Source: a bacterium | GTDB lineage: Bacteria > Myxococcota_A > Bradymonadia > UBA7976 > UBA1532 | NCBI GenBank assembly: GCA_030426085.1 | Contig: JAUHYW010000035.1 | Location: 26,993-90,992 of the forward strand | DNA: 64,000 nucleotides | Direction: 5' to 3' | Part shown: positions 18,255 to 25,955 of the stretch, piece after piece | Position numbering within the stretch: position 1 is the stretch's first letter | How the letters are laid out: the number at the start of each line of letters is the position of its first letter | The notes under the pieces: model-generated | Databases searched by the model: none | What the model saw: only the letters and a program-made list of their open reading frames with translations | Told to the model about the DNA's origin: nothing | Position numbers and translations under genes: made by a program

Positions 18255-18797
18255 CTATCGGGTCGGCGCCTCGGGCGTCTCGAGGGCCGGCGGCTGGATG
18301 GGCGTGGTCGGCGGGCGGAAGTCGAGGAAGAGGTAGTTGCCCTCCTGCCGCAGATCGTAGCCGACGATCTCGCGCAGCGCGATGCGCACCCGCACCTTGT
18401 TGCCCTTGAGCCGCTGGGCGTCGACCGAGCGCACCGCGGTGGGGAACCAGCCGGTGTCGAGCGGGCGGCCGTCGTTGCTGCTGTGCAGGCGGCTGTTCTG
18501 CAGCTCGAGCACCACCTCGTCGGGCTCGCCGGGCACGATGGTGTACTCCGGGGGCTCGGTGCTCTGGATGAAGACCCGGCCGCCCTGCCCGGCCATCTGG
18601 AAGCCGACCCAGGTGACGAAGCGGATGGCGCCCTTGCTCTTGACGGCGCTCTTGCCCGGGGCGAGGTCCTTCATGCCCGGCTGCACCCCGAGGTAGGGCC
18701 CGCTGCGCTTGCCGGCGATCTCGGCGGGCTCCTGGGCCTGGGCGGGCGCGGCGAGGCAGGCGGCGACGAGCGCGGCGAACAGAATCGGTGGACGCAT
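18255..18797 (-). CDS. Exported AMIN-domain-like protein
   Basis: 180 residues from ATG 18797, chosen over in-frame starts further upstream because GGAGAAG lies four bases before it and a clean signal peptide follows (cleavage near AQAQ). The mature protein has a beta-rich domain of about 110 residues with the AMIN pattern: FIQSTEPPEYTIV, ELQNSRLHSS, VRSVDAQ...KVRVRIALRE, NYLFLDF. AMIN domains bring envelope proteins to peptidoglycan or septal sites and occur in secretin pilot regions. Here it stands alone without an amidase or secretin, so its partner is unknown. It is transcribed divergently from the next gene. Confidence 0.65.
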   Translation of the reverse strand: MRPPILFAALVAACLAAPAQAQEPAEIAGKRSGPYLGVQPGMKDLAPGKSAVKSKGAIRFVTWVGFQMAGQGGRVFIQSTEPPEYTIVPGEPDEVVLELQNSRLHSSNDGRPLDTGWFPTAVRSVDAQRLKGNKVRVRIALREIVGYDLRQEGNYLFLDFRPPTTPIQPPALETPEAPTR

Positions 18798-18898
18798 CGG
18801 CTTCTCCATCCTCGGGCGGGCCGCGCGCACGGCGACCTTTGCCCCCCGTCATCGATCTGGTACCACAGGCCCAACGACAGGTCGAGGTGGAGGCCCCC

Positions 18899-20275
18899 GT
18901 GAGCGCGCCGTCCGAACCCGTGCTGCTGCGCTCGCCCTGGCCGGCGCCGGTGCCCGACGGCTACGGCCGGGCGCTGGACTTCCACCTCACTGCCTTCGCC
19001 CGCTGGCTGCTGCGGGCCGGCGCCGAACCCCGACTGGCGCTGGTCCTGTGCTCGGGGCCGGCGGCCCGCGATCGCTTCGTCGAGGGGGTGGCCATCGACG
19101 GGGTCGAGGTCCAGGCGGCGCCGACCTCGACCGCCCGCCCGGTGCACCCGGCGATCTCGGGGCACCAGGGCAGCCACTTCAACCGCACGCTGTATGTCGT
19201 CGACGGGCTGACCTCCGATCGGGGGCTGCTCGAGGCGCTCGACGGCCGCACCGGCATGCTGGCCCGCAGCGCGACCTGGGTCGCCCTGGTGGTCGAGCGG
19301 CTCGATGTGCTGGGCGCGCTCTACGCCCACGCGCCGCGGCTGGCGGGGCAGGTGATGCGGCGCTGTCTGGTGCTCGACGGCCACGCCGCCGGGTCGAAGG
19401 CCGAGCCGCTCGACCCCGGGCTGCGCGCCCGCTGGACCGACGCCCGCCTCGCCGAGCGCATCTACCACCACGCGATGACCCCCGGCGCGCCGCCGGCCCT
19501 GCTGGACTTCGACCGGCTGGCCCGCACCGGCTACCTGCCGGCGCAGGTGGGGCGGGTGATGCACCCCGAGCGGCAGCGGCTGGCCGCGCTGTGGAACGCC
19601 GGCCCCGAGGCCCGCGCGCTGCCGTTCACCGCTGATCAGGCCGGGCCGGTGGCCGCCGAGGCCGCGCTGCGCCGGGCGGGGCCGGCGTTGGATCCCACGC
19701 TGGCGAAGCGGCTGATCGCGCGGCTCGACGACGTCGGCCGGCTGGGCGCGGGCGAGGTGCCCGGCGAGCCCCGGCTGGCCGATCTGCGGGCGGTGCGGGC
19801 GATGGGGACCGGCGACGCGCCGCTCGACCCGGCGGTCGTGGAGCGCTGCCGACGCGCGGTGGGGGCCGACGGCTACGGGCCAGCGCTGACCGCGCACGCC
19901 CACCAGGCGCTGGCCATGGCCGCCGCCGCGGCGGGCGACCTCGAGGCGTGCGCCGCCGATCTCGAAGCGGCCGGGCGCGCCGCCGGCCGGGCCGGGCTGC
20001 CCGAGCTGCTGTTCGACGTGCTCGAGAAGCAGATCCAGATCGCGGTCTTCGCCGAGCAGCGGGGCCCGGCGAAGTCGCTGCTGGAGCGGCTGGAGGCCCT
20101 CGCCCCGCTGCTGCACGGCCCGTTCTTCGCCGCCCGGGCCCGGCTGGCCCGGGGGGAGTACACCGCGCCGCTCGATCCGGCCCGGGCCGCGGTCGAGCTG
20201 GGGGAGGCGGAGCGACTGTTCCGGGCCCACGGGTATCCCACGTGGGCTGCGACCGCCCGGGAGGCCCTGCCCTGA
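18899..20275 (+). CDS. Hypothetical protein with alpha-helical C-terminal half
   Basis: 458 residues from GTG 18899, supported by GGAGG five bases upstream; a longer in-frame version would run into the divergent gene. Residues 1-190 show alternating strands and helices (RLALVLCSG, NRTLYVVDGLTS, TWVALVVERLDVLG), resembling a nucleotide-binding-like or Rossmann-type fold but without a recognisable P-loop. Residues about 200-455 are strongly helical with TPR-like pairs (AHQALAMAAAAAGDLEACAADLEAAG, then SLLERLEALAPLL). No signal peptide, so probably cytoplasmic. First gene of an overlapping three-gene operon with a lipoprotein and a crotonase. Family not recognised. Confidence 0.7.
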   Translation: MSAPSEPVLLRSPWPAPVPDGYGRALDFHLTAFARWLLRAGAEPRLALVLCSGPAARDRFVEGVAIDGVEVQAAPTSTARPVHPAISGHQGSHFNRTLYVVDGLTSDRGLLEALDGRTGMLARSATWVALVVERLDVLGALYAHAPRLAGQVMRRCLVLDGHAAGSKAEPLDPGLRARWTDARLAERIYHHAMTPGAPPALLDFDRLARTGYLPAQVGRVMHPERQRLAALWNAGPEARALPFTADQAGPVAAEAALRRAGPALDPTLAKRLIARLDDVGRLGAGEVPGEPRLADLRAVRAMGTGDAPLDPAVVERCRRAVGADGYGPALTAHAHQALAMAAAAAGDLEACAADLEAAGRAAGRAGLPELLFDVLEKQIQIAVFAEQRGPAKSLLERLEALAPLLHGPFFAARARLARGEYTAPLDPARAAVELGEAERLFRAHGYPTWAATAREALP

Positions 20276-21249
20276 ACGCCCACGACCGACCCCGCCCCCG
20301 CCGGGTGCCGCTCCTCGCCGGCGCGCTCGCGCTGGGGATCGCCGCCTGCGCCGAGCCCCCTCCGCCACCGGTCGATGCCGGCCCGGCGGCCCGCATCACC
20401 GCGCTGCGGGTGGCCGACGCGACCCCCGCAGAGACCCGCCCGGTGCCCCTCGAGCCGGCTCGGCTGGCCGAGCTCCTGGCCGGCGCGCTGACCGGGGCCG
20501 GACTGGCTGTCGATCCGCCCGACCCGCTCGGCATCTGGGGCGCCTGGGGCGAGGCCCGCGAGCGAGCGGGGCTGCCCCGGGGCTACTGGGCGGTCGAGGT
20601 GGAGGGCCGCGCGGTCTACGGCCGGGTGGGCGAGGCGGGCATCGCCCCCGAGGTGGGGCCGGGCGAGCTCAAGGCGGTGTGGACCATCGAGCTGGCCCTG
20701 CGCCCGCCGGACGGCGCGCCGACGCTGTACGCCTTCGCCGGGGGTGAGAGCGCCGCGCCGTTCGAGGGGGCCGACGCCGCCGCCCTGGGCCCGGCGCTCA
20801 CCGCGCGGGTCGAGGCGGCGGCGGCGGACGCCGCGAGGCAGGTGCAGGCCCAGGTCGAGACGCTGGGCCAGGACGAGGCGGCGCTGATCGAGGCGGTGGG
20901 GGCCGACGACCCGCTGGTCCGCCGGGCGGCCGCCGAGCGGCTGGGCATGCTGCGGTCTCCGGCGGCGGTGCCCGCGCTGTCTGCCCGGGTGCAGATCGAA
21001 GAGGACCGCGACGCGCAGCTCCGCATGATCGGGGCGCTGGCCGAGATCGGCGACGACCGGGCGGCCGAGGCCCTCATCGCGCTGGCCAACCCCCGCGACC
21101 GGGAGCTGCTGCGGGCGGTCATCGACGCGCTGAGCGTCGTCGGCGGGGCCCGGGTGGGCGACTTCTTCTCGATCCTGGCCCACCACGACGACGCCGACGT
21201 GCGCCTGCTCGTCGAGCAGGCCCGCCTGCGGCTGGAGCATCACCGATGA
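20272..21249 (+). CDS. Lipoprotein with HEAT-like repeats; probable CTG start
   Basis: 325 residues if translation starts at CTG 20272. That codon overlaps the previous stop (CTGA), has GGGAGG seven bases upstream, and gives a basic N-terminus (NAHDRPRPRR) before the hydrophobic stretch and lipobox (LGIAAC). The only nearby in-frame alternatives are GTG 20242 and GTG 20305; neither has a better ribosome site, and the latter loses the positive charges. The mature protein has a mixed domain to about residue 200, then three HEAT-like helical repeats (DPLVRRAAAERLGML, DAQLRMIGALAEIGDDRA, DRELLRAVIDALSVVG). It overlaps the crotonase gene by four bases. Confidence 0.68.
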   Translation: MNAHDRPRPRRVPLLAGALALGIAACAEPPPPPVDAGPAARITALRVADATPAETRPVPLEPARLAELLAGALTGAGLAVDPPDPLGIWGAWGEARERAGLPRGYWAVEVEGRAVYGRVGEAGIAPEVGPGELKAVWTIELALRPPDGAPTLYAFAGGESAAPFEGADAAALGPALTARVEAAAADAARQVQAQVETLGQDEAALIEAVGADDPLVRRAAAERLGMLRSPAAVPALSARVQIEEDRDAQLRMIGALAEIGDDRAAEALIALANPRDRELLRAVIDALSVVGGARVGDFFSILAHHDDADVRLLVEQARLRLEHHR

Positions 21250-22049
21250 GCGAGGTGGACGAGGTGCGCGTCGAGCGCCGGGGTGAGCTGGCGCTGCTGG
21301 TGGTCGACCGGCCCCGGGCGCTCAACGCGATCGCCCGGCACACGATGCACGCGCTGGCCGAGGCGGTGCAGGCGCTGGCCCGCGAGGGCGAGGTGCGGGG
21401 GGTCGTGCTGGCCGGCGGCGGGGGTCGCTTCATCGCGGGCGGCGACCTGCGCGACCTGGGCGCCGCCCGCAGCGCCGAGCAGGGGCAGGCGATGGCCGCC
21501 CGCATGCAGGCGGTGCTGGCCGGGCTCGAAGATCTGCCGGTGCCGGTCATCGCCGCGGTGGAGCGCTACGCCTTCGGCGGCGGGGCCGAGGTGGCCCTCG
21601 CCTGCGACCTGCGGGTGATGGGGCACGACGCGGTCTTCGGGCTGCGCCACCGGCGCTTCGGGGTGACGACCGCCTGGGGCGGCGCCCGCCGGCTGACCCG
21701 GCTGGTGGGCCGCAGCCGGGCGCTGTCGCTGCTGTGGACCGGGCGGGACGTGACCGCGCCCGAGGCGCTCGACCTCGGCCTCGCCGACGCGGTGGCCCCG
21801 GAGGGCACCTCGGTGGTCGAGCACGCCCTGGCCCTGGCCGCCGACATCGCCACCGGCGCCCCGGGGGCGGTCGCGGCCACCAAGCAGCTCGTGGTGCAGG
21901 CCGACCTCGACCGGGCAGCCCACGGCCGGCTCGAGGCCTCCATCTTCGGCGAGATCTGGGCCCACCCCGACCACTGGCAGCGGGTCGACGACTTCTGGGC
22001 CCGGCAGGCCCGGCGCAAGTCGGGGCCCCTGCCGCGCTCCGAAGACTGA
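21246..22049 (+). CDS. Enoyl-CoA hydratase/isomerase (crotonase) family protein
   Basis: 267 residues. The crotonase core is clear: oxyanion-hole regions AGGGGRFIAGGDL and RYAFGGGAEVALACD, then WGGARRLTRLVG. The first catalytic Glu of hydratases (rat Glu144) is kept in GGGAEVAL. The second (Glu164, in PEI) is replaced here by basic residues (FGLRHRRFGV), so normal hydratase activity is doubtful. The tryptophan before GG and a missing second Glu recall methylmalonyl/ethylmalonyl-CoA decarboxylase-like members such as ECHDC1. It is coupled (ATGA overlap) to the preceding lipoprotein gene. Substrate unknown. Confidence 0.82.
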   Translation: MSEVDEVRVERRGELALLVVDRPRALNAIARHTMHALAEAVQALAREGEVRGVVLAGGGGRFIAGGDLRDLGAARSAEQGQAMAARMQAVLAGLEDLPVPVIAAVERYAFGGGAEVALACDLRVMGHDAVFGLRHRRFGVTTAWGGARRLTRLVGRSRALSLLWTGRDVTAPEALDLGLADAVAPEGTSVVEHALALAADIATGAPGAVAATKQLVVQADLDRAAHGRLEASIFGEIWAHPDHWQRVDDFWARQARRKSGPLPRSED

Positions 22050-22080
22050 TCGGCCGGCGTCGAACCGGCGCTTCGAAGCA

Positions 22081-22108
22081 CGAACGGCGCCCCGCGGGGC
22101 GCCGTTCG
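22081..22108. terminator. Perfect palindrome between convergent genes, terminator-like
   Basis: A perfect 28-bp palindrome reads CGAACGGCGCCCC, GC, then its exact complement. As RNA on either strand it forms a 12-bp stem with a four-base loop. It lies 32 bp after the crotonase stop and 24 bp after the convergent lipoprotein stop. No T-tract follows on either side, so it may block read-through or stabilise 3' ends rather than terminate alone. Confidence 0.6.
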
Positions 22109-22131
22109 TCAGAGATCGCGTGAGCGTTCCC

Positions 22132-23367
22132 TCACGGGGCCGGTTCGGGCGGCGGCGGCGGCGGGGTCGCCGGCTTGGCCGGGGCCTTGGCGGGGACCTT
22201 CTTCTTGGCCTCCGTCGTCTTGGCCGGCGCGGCGGCGCCCTCGACGCCTTCGGCCGGGGCCTCGCCCTCGGCCGGGGCCTCGCCCTCGGCCGGGGCCTCA
22301 CCCTCGGCCGGGGCCGCCGGCGCGGGCGGCGGCGGCGGGGCCGGCTCGTCGCGCTCGAAGCTGCCGGCGGGCACCGGGACCGGGCCCGGGGTCAGCCGCA
22401 CCTCGAACGACTTGGGGTCGGTCCGGCGGAACGGCGCGTCGGCCAGGATCACCGACGCGCAGGTGCGCCCGGCGTCCTCGACCACCTCGCCCTCCTTCTT
22501 GTCGACCGCCCGGGCCACCGTCCAGTTGTCGGCCAGCTCGACGTTGACCGTGATCTCGTCGCTGGTGCCCCGGCACTGGAACAGCTCGTCGGCCCGGGAC
22601 TTGACGACCTCCTCGTGGGTCAGGAACGCCACCCGGCCGAGCAGGTTCTCGAAGTCGTCGACGCCCGCGTCGAAGGCGTCGACGGTGTTGGTGTAGGTGG
22701 CGAGCAGCACCGTCTTGCGCTGGAGGCTGCCGAAGCGGGTGGTGAACCCGGGCAGCGACGCGACGACGCGGGCCCGGGTGGCGTCGCTGTCGAGCTTGGC
22801 CTCGTCGGCGGCGTAGTCGAAGGTGATCTCGTAGGCCGCCTCGCCGTCGATGGTCGCCGACATCGCCGAGACCTCGCGGATGGCCCACGGGGTGCCGCCG
22901 TGCTTGAAGGGCTTGCCGAGGGCCGCGGGCAGGGTCCCGTTCTTGCCGGCCACCTCGATGTAGGTCCGGGCGAGCGCCTCGAGCTCGAGGCCGGCCTTGT
23001 CCTTGGGCACCGGCTCGGTGCGGAGCCACATCTTGGCCGGGCCCTCGCGGCTGACGAGCAGCACGTCGTAGAGCGGCTGGCGGATCTCGCTGTCGAAGTT
23101 GCCGTCGCCGGTGGTGTCGAACCGCTGCCACACCGCGTACTCGGCGGTGTCCTTGCGGCTGCCCACCCGGCCGTCGACGTTCTCGTAGTTCGTCAGCGAC
23201 CACTTCGTCGGCGAGAGCAGCGCGCCGCTGCCATCCACCGAGATGATCTGATAGGCCCGCTCGGGGTCGTGGTAGCCGTCGCCCTTGAAGACGGGCCGGG
23301 ACGGTCCACAGCCCACGACGAGGGCGCCGAGGGCGATGGCGGGCAGGAGGAGCTTCGCTGCGTTCAT
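22132..23367 (-). CDS. Lipoprotein with Pro/Ala/Glu repeat tail
   Basis: 411 residues from ATG 23367, the start that places the lipoprotein signal (LLLPAIALGALVVGC) correctly; in-frame starts 22-23 codons upstream are less likely. The body (about 30-310) is a mixed alpha/beta domain with FDTTGDGNFDSE, a partial EF-hand-like loop, and Trp/Tyr-rich strands. The C-terminal 100 residues are low complexity: four copies of a six-residue APAEGE unit encoded by an 18-bp tandem repeat at about 22250-22320, then Lys/Ala/Pro and poly-Pro. Such tails occur in envelope proteins that span the periplasm. Family not recognised. Confidence 0.8.
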   Translation of the reverse strand: MNAAKLLLPAIALGALVVGCGPSRPVFKGDGYHDPERAYQIISVDGSGALLSPTKWSLTNYENVDGRVGSRKDTAEYAVWQRFDTTGDGNFDSEIRQPLYDVLLVSREGPAKMWLRTEPVPKDKAGLELEALARTYIEVAGKNGTLPAALGKPFKHGGTPWAIREVSAMSATIDGEAAYEITFDYAADEAKLDSDATRARVVASLPGFTTRFGSLQRKTVLLATYTNTVDAFDAGVDDFENLLGRVAFLTHEEVVKSRADELFQCRGTSDEITVNVELADNWTVARAVDKKEGEVVEDAGRTCASVILADAPFRRTDPKSFEVRLTPGPVPVPAGSFERDEPAPPPPPAPAAPAEGEAPAEGEAPAEGEAPAEGVEGAAAPAKTTEAKKKVPAKAPAKPATPPPPPPEPAP

Positions 23368-23576
23368 GACCACATCCTCATGCTGGTCTCGGGTCGGTTC
23401 GGGGCACACCATGCCGTCATGAGCCGCCGTCATCAATAACGCTGCGCGCTTTCTGTGGCGTGGCGTTCTCCGTGTGGGGCTATGGGAGTTGTTCGATCGG
23501 GGGTGGAGGCCGGCTCGACGGCGACGGCCGGCTCGCCGTACAGTGCGGGGGACATCCCCGCCGAGGCCGCCGAATC

Positions 23577-24005
23577 ATGCACGCCCAGACGCTCTACTTC
23601 CTGCTCACCGGCGCCGCCCTGCTCGCGCTCGGGGCGCCCCCCGCCGCCGCCCAGGCGAAGCCCGCCCCGGCCATCGTGCTCGAAGGCGAGCTGGAGCGGG
23701 CCCGGCTGAAGGCGGTGCTCGACCAGGGCCCCCAGCGCTTCATCGCCTCGCTGCGGGTCGCCCCGCACATGAAGGGCAAGCGCTTCATGGGCTTCCGCAT
23801 CGAGGGCTTCGCCGCCGACTCGCCGCTGGTCAACGGGGCCGCCGTGCGCCCGGGCGACGTGGTGCTCGAGATCAACCGGGAGCCGGTCGAGCGGCCCGAC
23901 CAGTTCATGCGGGCGTGGGAGGTCGTCGGCGACGCCGACAGCCTCGAGGTCGAACTGCTGCGCGGCACCCAGCGCTACATCTACAAGTGGACGCTGCTGC
24001 CCTGA
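23577..24005 (+). CDS. Exported PDZ-domain protein
   Basis: 142 residues from ATG 23577, after which a signal peptide is evident (LYFLLTGAALLALGAPPAAAQA). The mature part is essentially one PDZ-like domain: MGFRIEGFAADSPL, VNGAAVRPGDVVLEINREPV, then two closing strands. PDZ domains bind peptide C-termini or hydrophobic strands; alone in the periplasm it could act as an adaptor, and it also resembles the C-terminal domain of GspC-like secretion proteins. First gene of a tight four-gene operon ending in a parvulin-type isomerase, which suggests envelope protein folding or quality control. Confidence 0.75.
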   Translation: MHAQTLYFLLTGAALLALGAPPAAAQAKPAPAIVLEGELERARLKAVLDQGPQRFIASLRVAPHMKGKRFMGFRIEGFAADSPLVNGAAVRPGDVVLEINREPVERPDQFMRAWEVVGDADSLEVELLRGTQRYIYKWTLLP

Positions 24006-24712
24006 GCCCGCCCCCGCCGAGTACGCCCGCCCCGATCGCCGGCGCCTCGCCCCGGCGCCCCAGCCGGCTGTCGGTGCTCGGCGCCGCGATCGCCGCCCAG
24101 ACCGCGCTGGTGGTCGCCCCGACTGCGCTGCACGGCGAGGGGTCGCTGTGGTTGATGGTCTCCGGCGGCTTCGGGGCCTTCGCTGCGATCCTGGGCATCC
24201 TGCGGGCGAGCGGCCCGCTGCTGCTCGTCGGGGCCCCGCTGGGCTGGGCGGTGCCCGGCTACTGGCTGCCGACCGCGGCCTTCGAAGGGGCGGCCGGCGC
24301 GGTGGCCATCGGCGTGATGGCGGTGTGGCTGGTGGTGACGTCGTGGTGGCTGCGGGCGACGCGCCGGGCCGACGCCGAGCGGGCCGCGATGCGCTGGTCG
24401 GCGCTGGAGTCGGGCCATGTGAGCGAGGCCGAGCGCGACCCGCTGCCCTGGATCGGGGCTCTGCTGGTCGCCGCGCCGGCCCTGGGGATCGCGCTCTGGC
24501 CGCCGGTCGCCCGGGCGCTGGACGGCGGCTTCCCCGGTCGCACCGGGCAGGCCGGCGCGCTGTTGGCGCTGGTGGGGACGCTGGTCGGGCTGGCGATGGC
24601 CACCGATCTGGCCCGGGGGCGCCGCCCGCGGCGGGGGTCGACCGAGCGGGCGGTCCTGCTGGGGCTGGTCTTCGGGCTGTCGATGTTGCTCTACTGGGCC
24701 CTGCGCGCCTGA
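23987..24712 (+). CDS. Polytopic membrane protein of unknown function
   Basis: About 241 residues from GTG 23987; CTG 24002, which overlaps the previous stop as CTGA, is an alternative, and neither has a strong ribosome site. Five or six hydrophobic helices are visible (AAIAAQTALVVAPTAL, FAAILGILRASGPLLLVGA, VAIGVMAVWLVVTSWWL, IGALLVAAPALGIALW, AGALLALVGTLVGLAMA, VLLGLVFGLSMLLYWAL), with a charged cytoplasmic loop in the middle. No transporter or enzyme motif is seen. Its place between the PDZ protein and the small membrane protein suggests part of one inner-membrane assembly. Confidence 0.68.
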   Translation: MDAAALSPPPPSTPAPIAGASPRRPSRLSVLGAAIAAQTALVVAPTALHGEGSLWLMVSGGFGAFAAILGILRASGPLLLVGAPLGWAVPGYWLPTAAFEGAAGAVAIGVMAVWLVVTSWWLRATRRADAERAAMRWSALESGHVSEAERDPLPWIGALLVAAPALGIALWPPVARALDGGFPGRTGQAGALLALVGTLVGLAMATDLARGRRPRRGSTERAVLLGLVFGLSMLLYWALRA

Positions 24713-24729
24713 ACCCGCCGGGAGAGTTC

Positions 24730-24924
24730 GTGCACACCACCCTGCGCACCTTCGGACTGCTGGCCCTCGTGGGCACCGCTCCGCTGTTGTGGTTCGCCCT
24801 GCGGGCCCTCGGCGAGCGGGATTACGTCGGCGGCGCGCTGCTCGTCTTCGCCGCGGCGGCCATCGGGCACCTGGGGCTCGAGCTGGTCGCCCTCGCCGGC
24901 CGCTCGGACGAGGAGCGCGCGTGA
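24730..24924 (+). CDS. Small membrane protein, 64 residues
   Basis: Two hydrophobic helices separated by a short charged loop (RALGERDYVGG), ending in a charged tail (GRSDEERA). GTG 24730 is preceded by GGGAGAG at good spacing, and the stop overlaps the next start by four bases (GTGA). The tight packing between two clear genes supports it being real. Role unknown; possibly a subunit working with the preceding membrane protein. Confidence 0.65.
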   Translation: MHTTLRTFGLLALVGTAPLLWFALRALGERDYVGGALLVFAAAAIGHLGLELVALAGRSDEERA

Positions 24925-25898
24925 GGCGGGCCCTGCCGGCTCTGGTGGCCCTGCTGGTGGCCGGCGCGGCGCTCGCCCGGCCGGTGGCCACCGTCGACGG
25001 CCCCCGGGGGCGCTTCACCATCGAGGCCGAGCGGCTGGCGGCCTATCTGGCCGAGCACCCCGACCGCAGCCCGCGGGCGGCGCTGGCCGATCTGATCGAC
25101 TTCGAGCTGCTCGCCGCCGAGGCCCGCGCGGTGGGGCTGGCCGATCACCCCGACGTGCGCGCGGCCGGCGACCGGGCCGCGGCCACCGCCTGGCTGCGGG
25201 GCGAGTTCGAGCCGGCGTGGACCGCCGAGGCGCTGCCCCGGGAGACGGTGCGCCGCTCCTACGAGCAGAACCGGCGCTTCTTCGACCACCCCGAGCTGCG
25301 CAAGGGCGACCACATCCTGGTGACCGGCCCCGATACGAAGCGCCCCGAGGGCGGGCTGGACGACGCCGCCCGGGCCTTCGCCGAGCGGATCCGGGCGACG
25401 CTGCTCGCCGACCCCCCCGGCAGCCCGGCCGAGTTCCGCCAGCGGGGGCTGGCCTTCGCCGACGCCGCGCCGCCGGGGCTCGAGGTCAAGGCCCAGAGCC
25501 TGGGCACCTTCGCCCCCCGGGGCCGCTTCGCCGACGAGTTCGAGGACGCCGCGTTCGCCATCGAGGCGGTCGGGGTGCCCGCCGCGCCGTTCCCCAGCCG
25601 CTTCGGCTGGCACATCGTGCGCCTCACCGAGATCGTGCCCGAGAAGCGGCAGCGCTTCGAAGACGTCGAGGCGTCGCTGCGGGCCCGCATCGTACCCGAG
25701 GTGCGCCAGCTCGAGTTCCTGCGGCTGACCGATCAGCTCGCCGAGCGCCTGCCCCCGCTGCGCGACGCGCCCGGGGCCCGGGGCTTGCTCGACCCGCAAC
25801 CCCTCGACGCGGTCGCCGCCCGCCGGGGGCTGCTGCCGGCGCCCGCTGCGCCGCCCGCCGCGCCGCCCGCCTCGCCTCCACCGCCCCCGAGCCGGTAG
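24921..25898 (+). CDS. Exported parvulin-type peptidyl-prolyl isomerase (SurA/PpiC-like)
   Basis: 325 residues. A signal peptide (VRRALPALVALLVAGAALA) leads to a helical N-terminal region (about 25-115), similar in place to the SurA chaperone domain. A parvulin domain follows at about 120-235: RKGDHILVTGP, then LGTFAPRGRFADEFEDAAF, AAPFPSRFGWHIVRLTEI. The C-terminal 90 residues are helical and end in a Pro/Ala tract. Such proteins help outer-membrane proteins fold in the periplasm. Linkage to a PDZ protein supports a folding or quality-control role. Confidence 0.82.
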   Translation: MRRALPALVALLVAGAALARPVATVDGPRGRFTIEAERLAAYLAEHPDRSPRAALADLIDFELLAAEARAVGLADHPDVRAAGDRAAATAWLRGEFEPAWTAEALPRETVRRSYEQNRRFFDHPELRKGDHILVTGPDTKRPEGGLDDAARAFAERIRATLLADPPGSPAEFRQRGLAFADAAPPGLEVKAQSLGTFAPRGRFADEFEDAAFAIEAVGVPAAPFPSRFGWHIVRLTEIVPEKRQRFEDVEASLRARIVPEVRQLEFLRLTDQLAERLPPLRDAPGARGLLDPQPLDAVAARRGLLPAPAAPPAAPPASPPPPPSR

Positions 25899-25955
25899 AC
25901 TGTCGCCCGAATCCGGGATGAATGCTCGGGCCACGCACCGAGGGGGGAGATGGTG

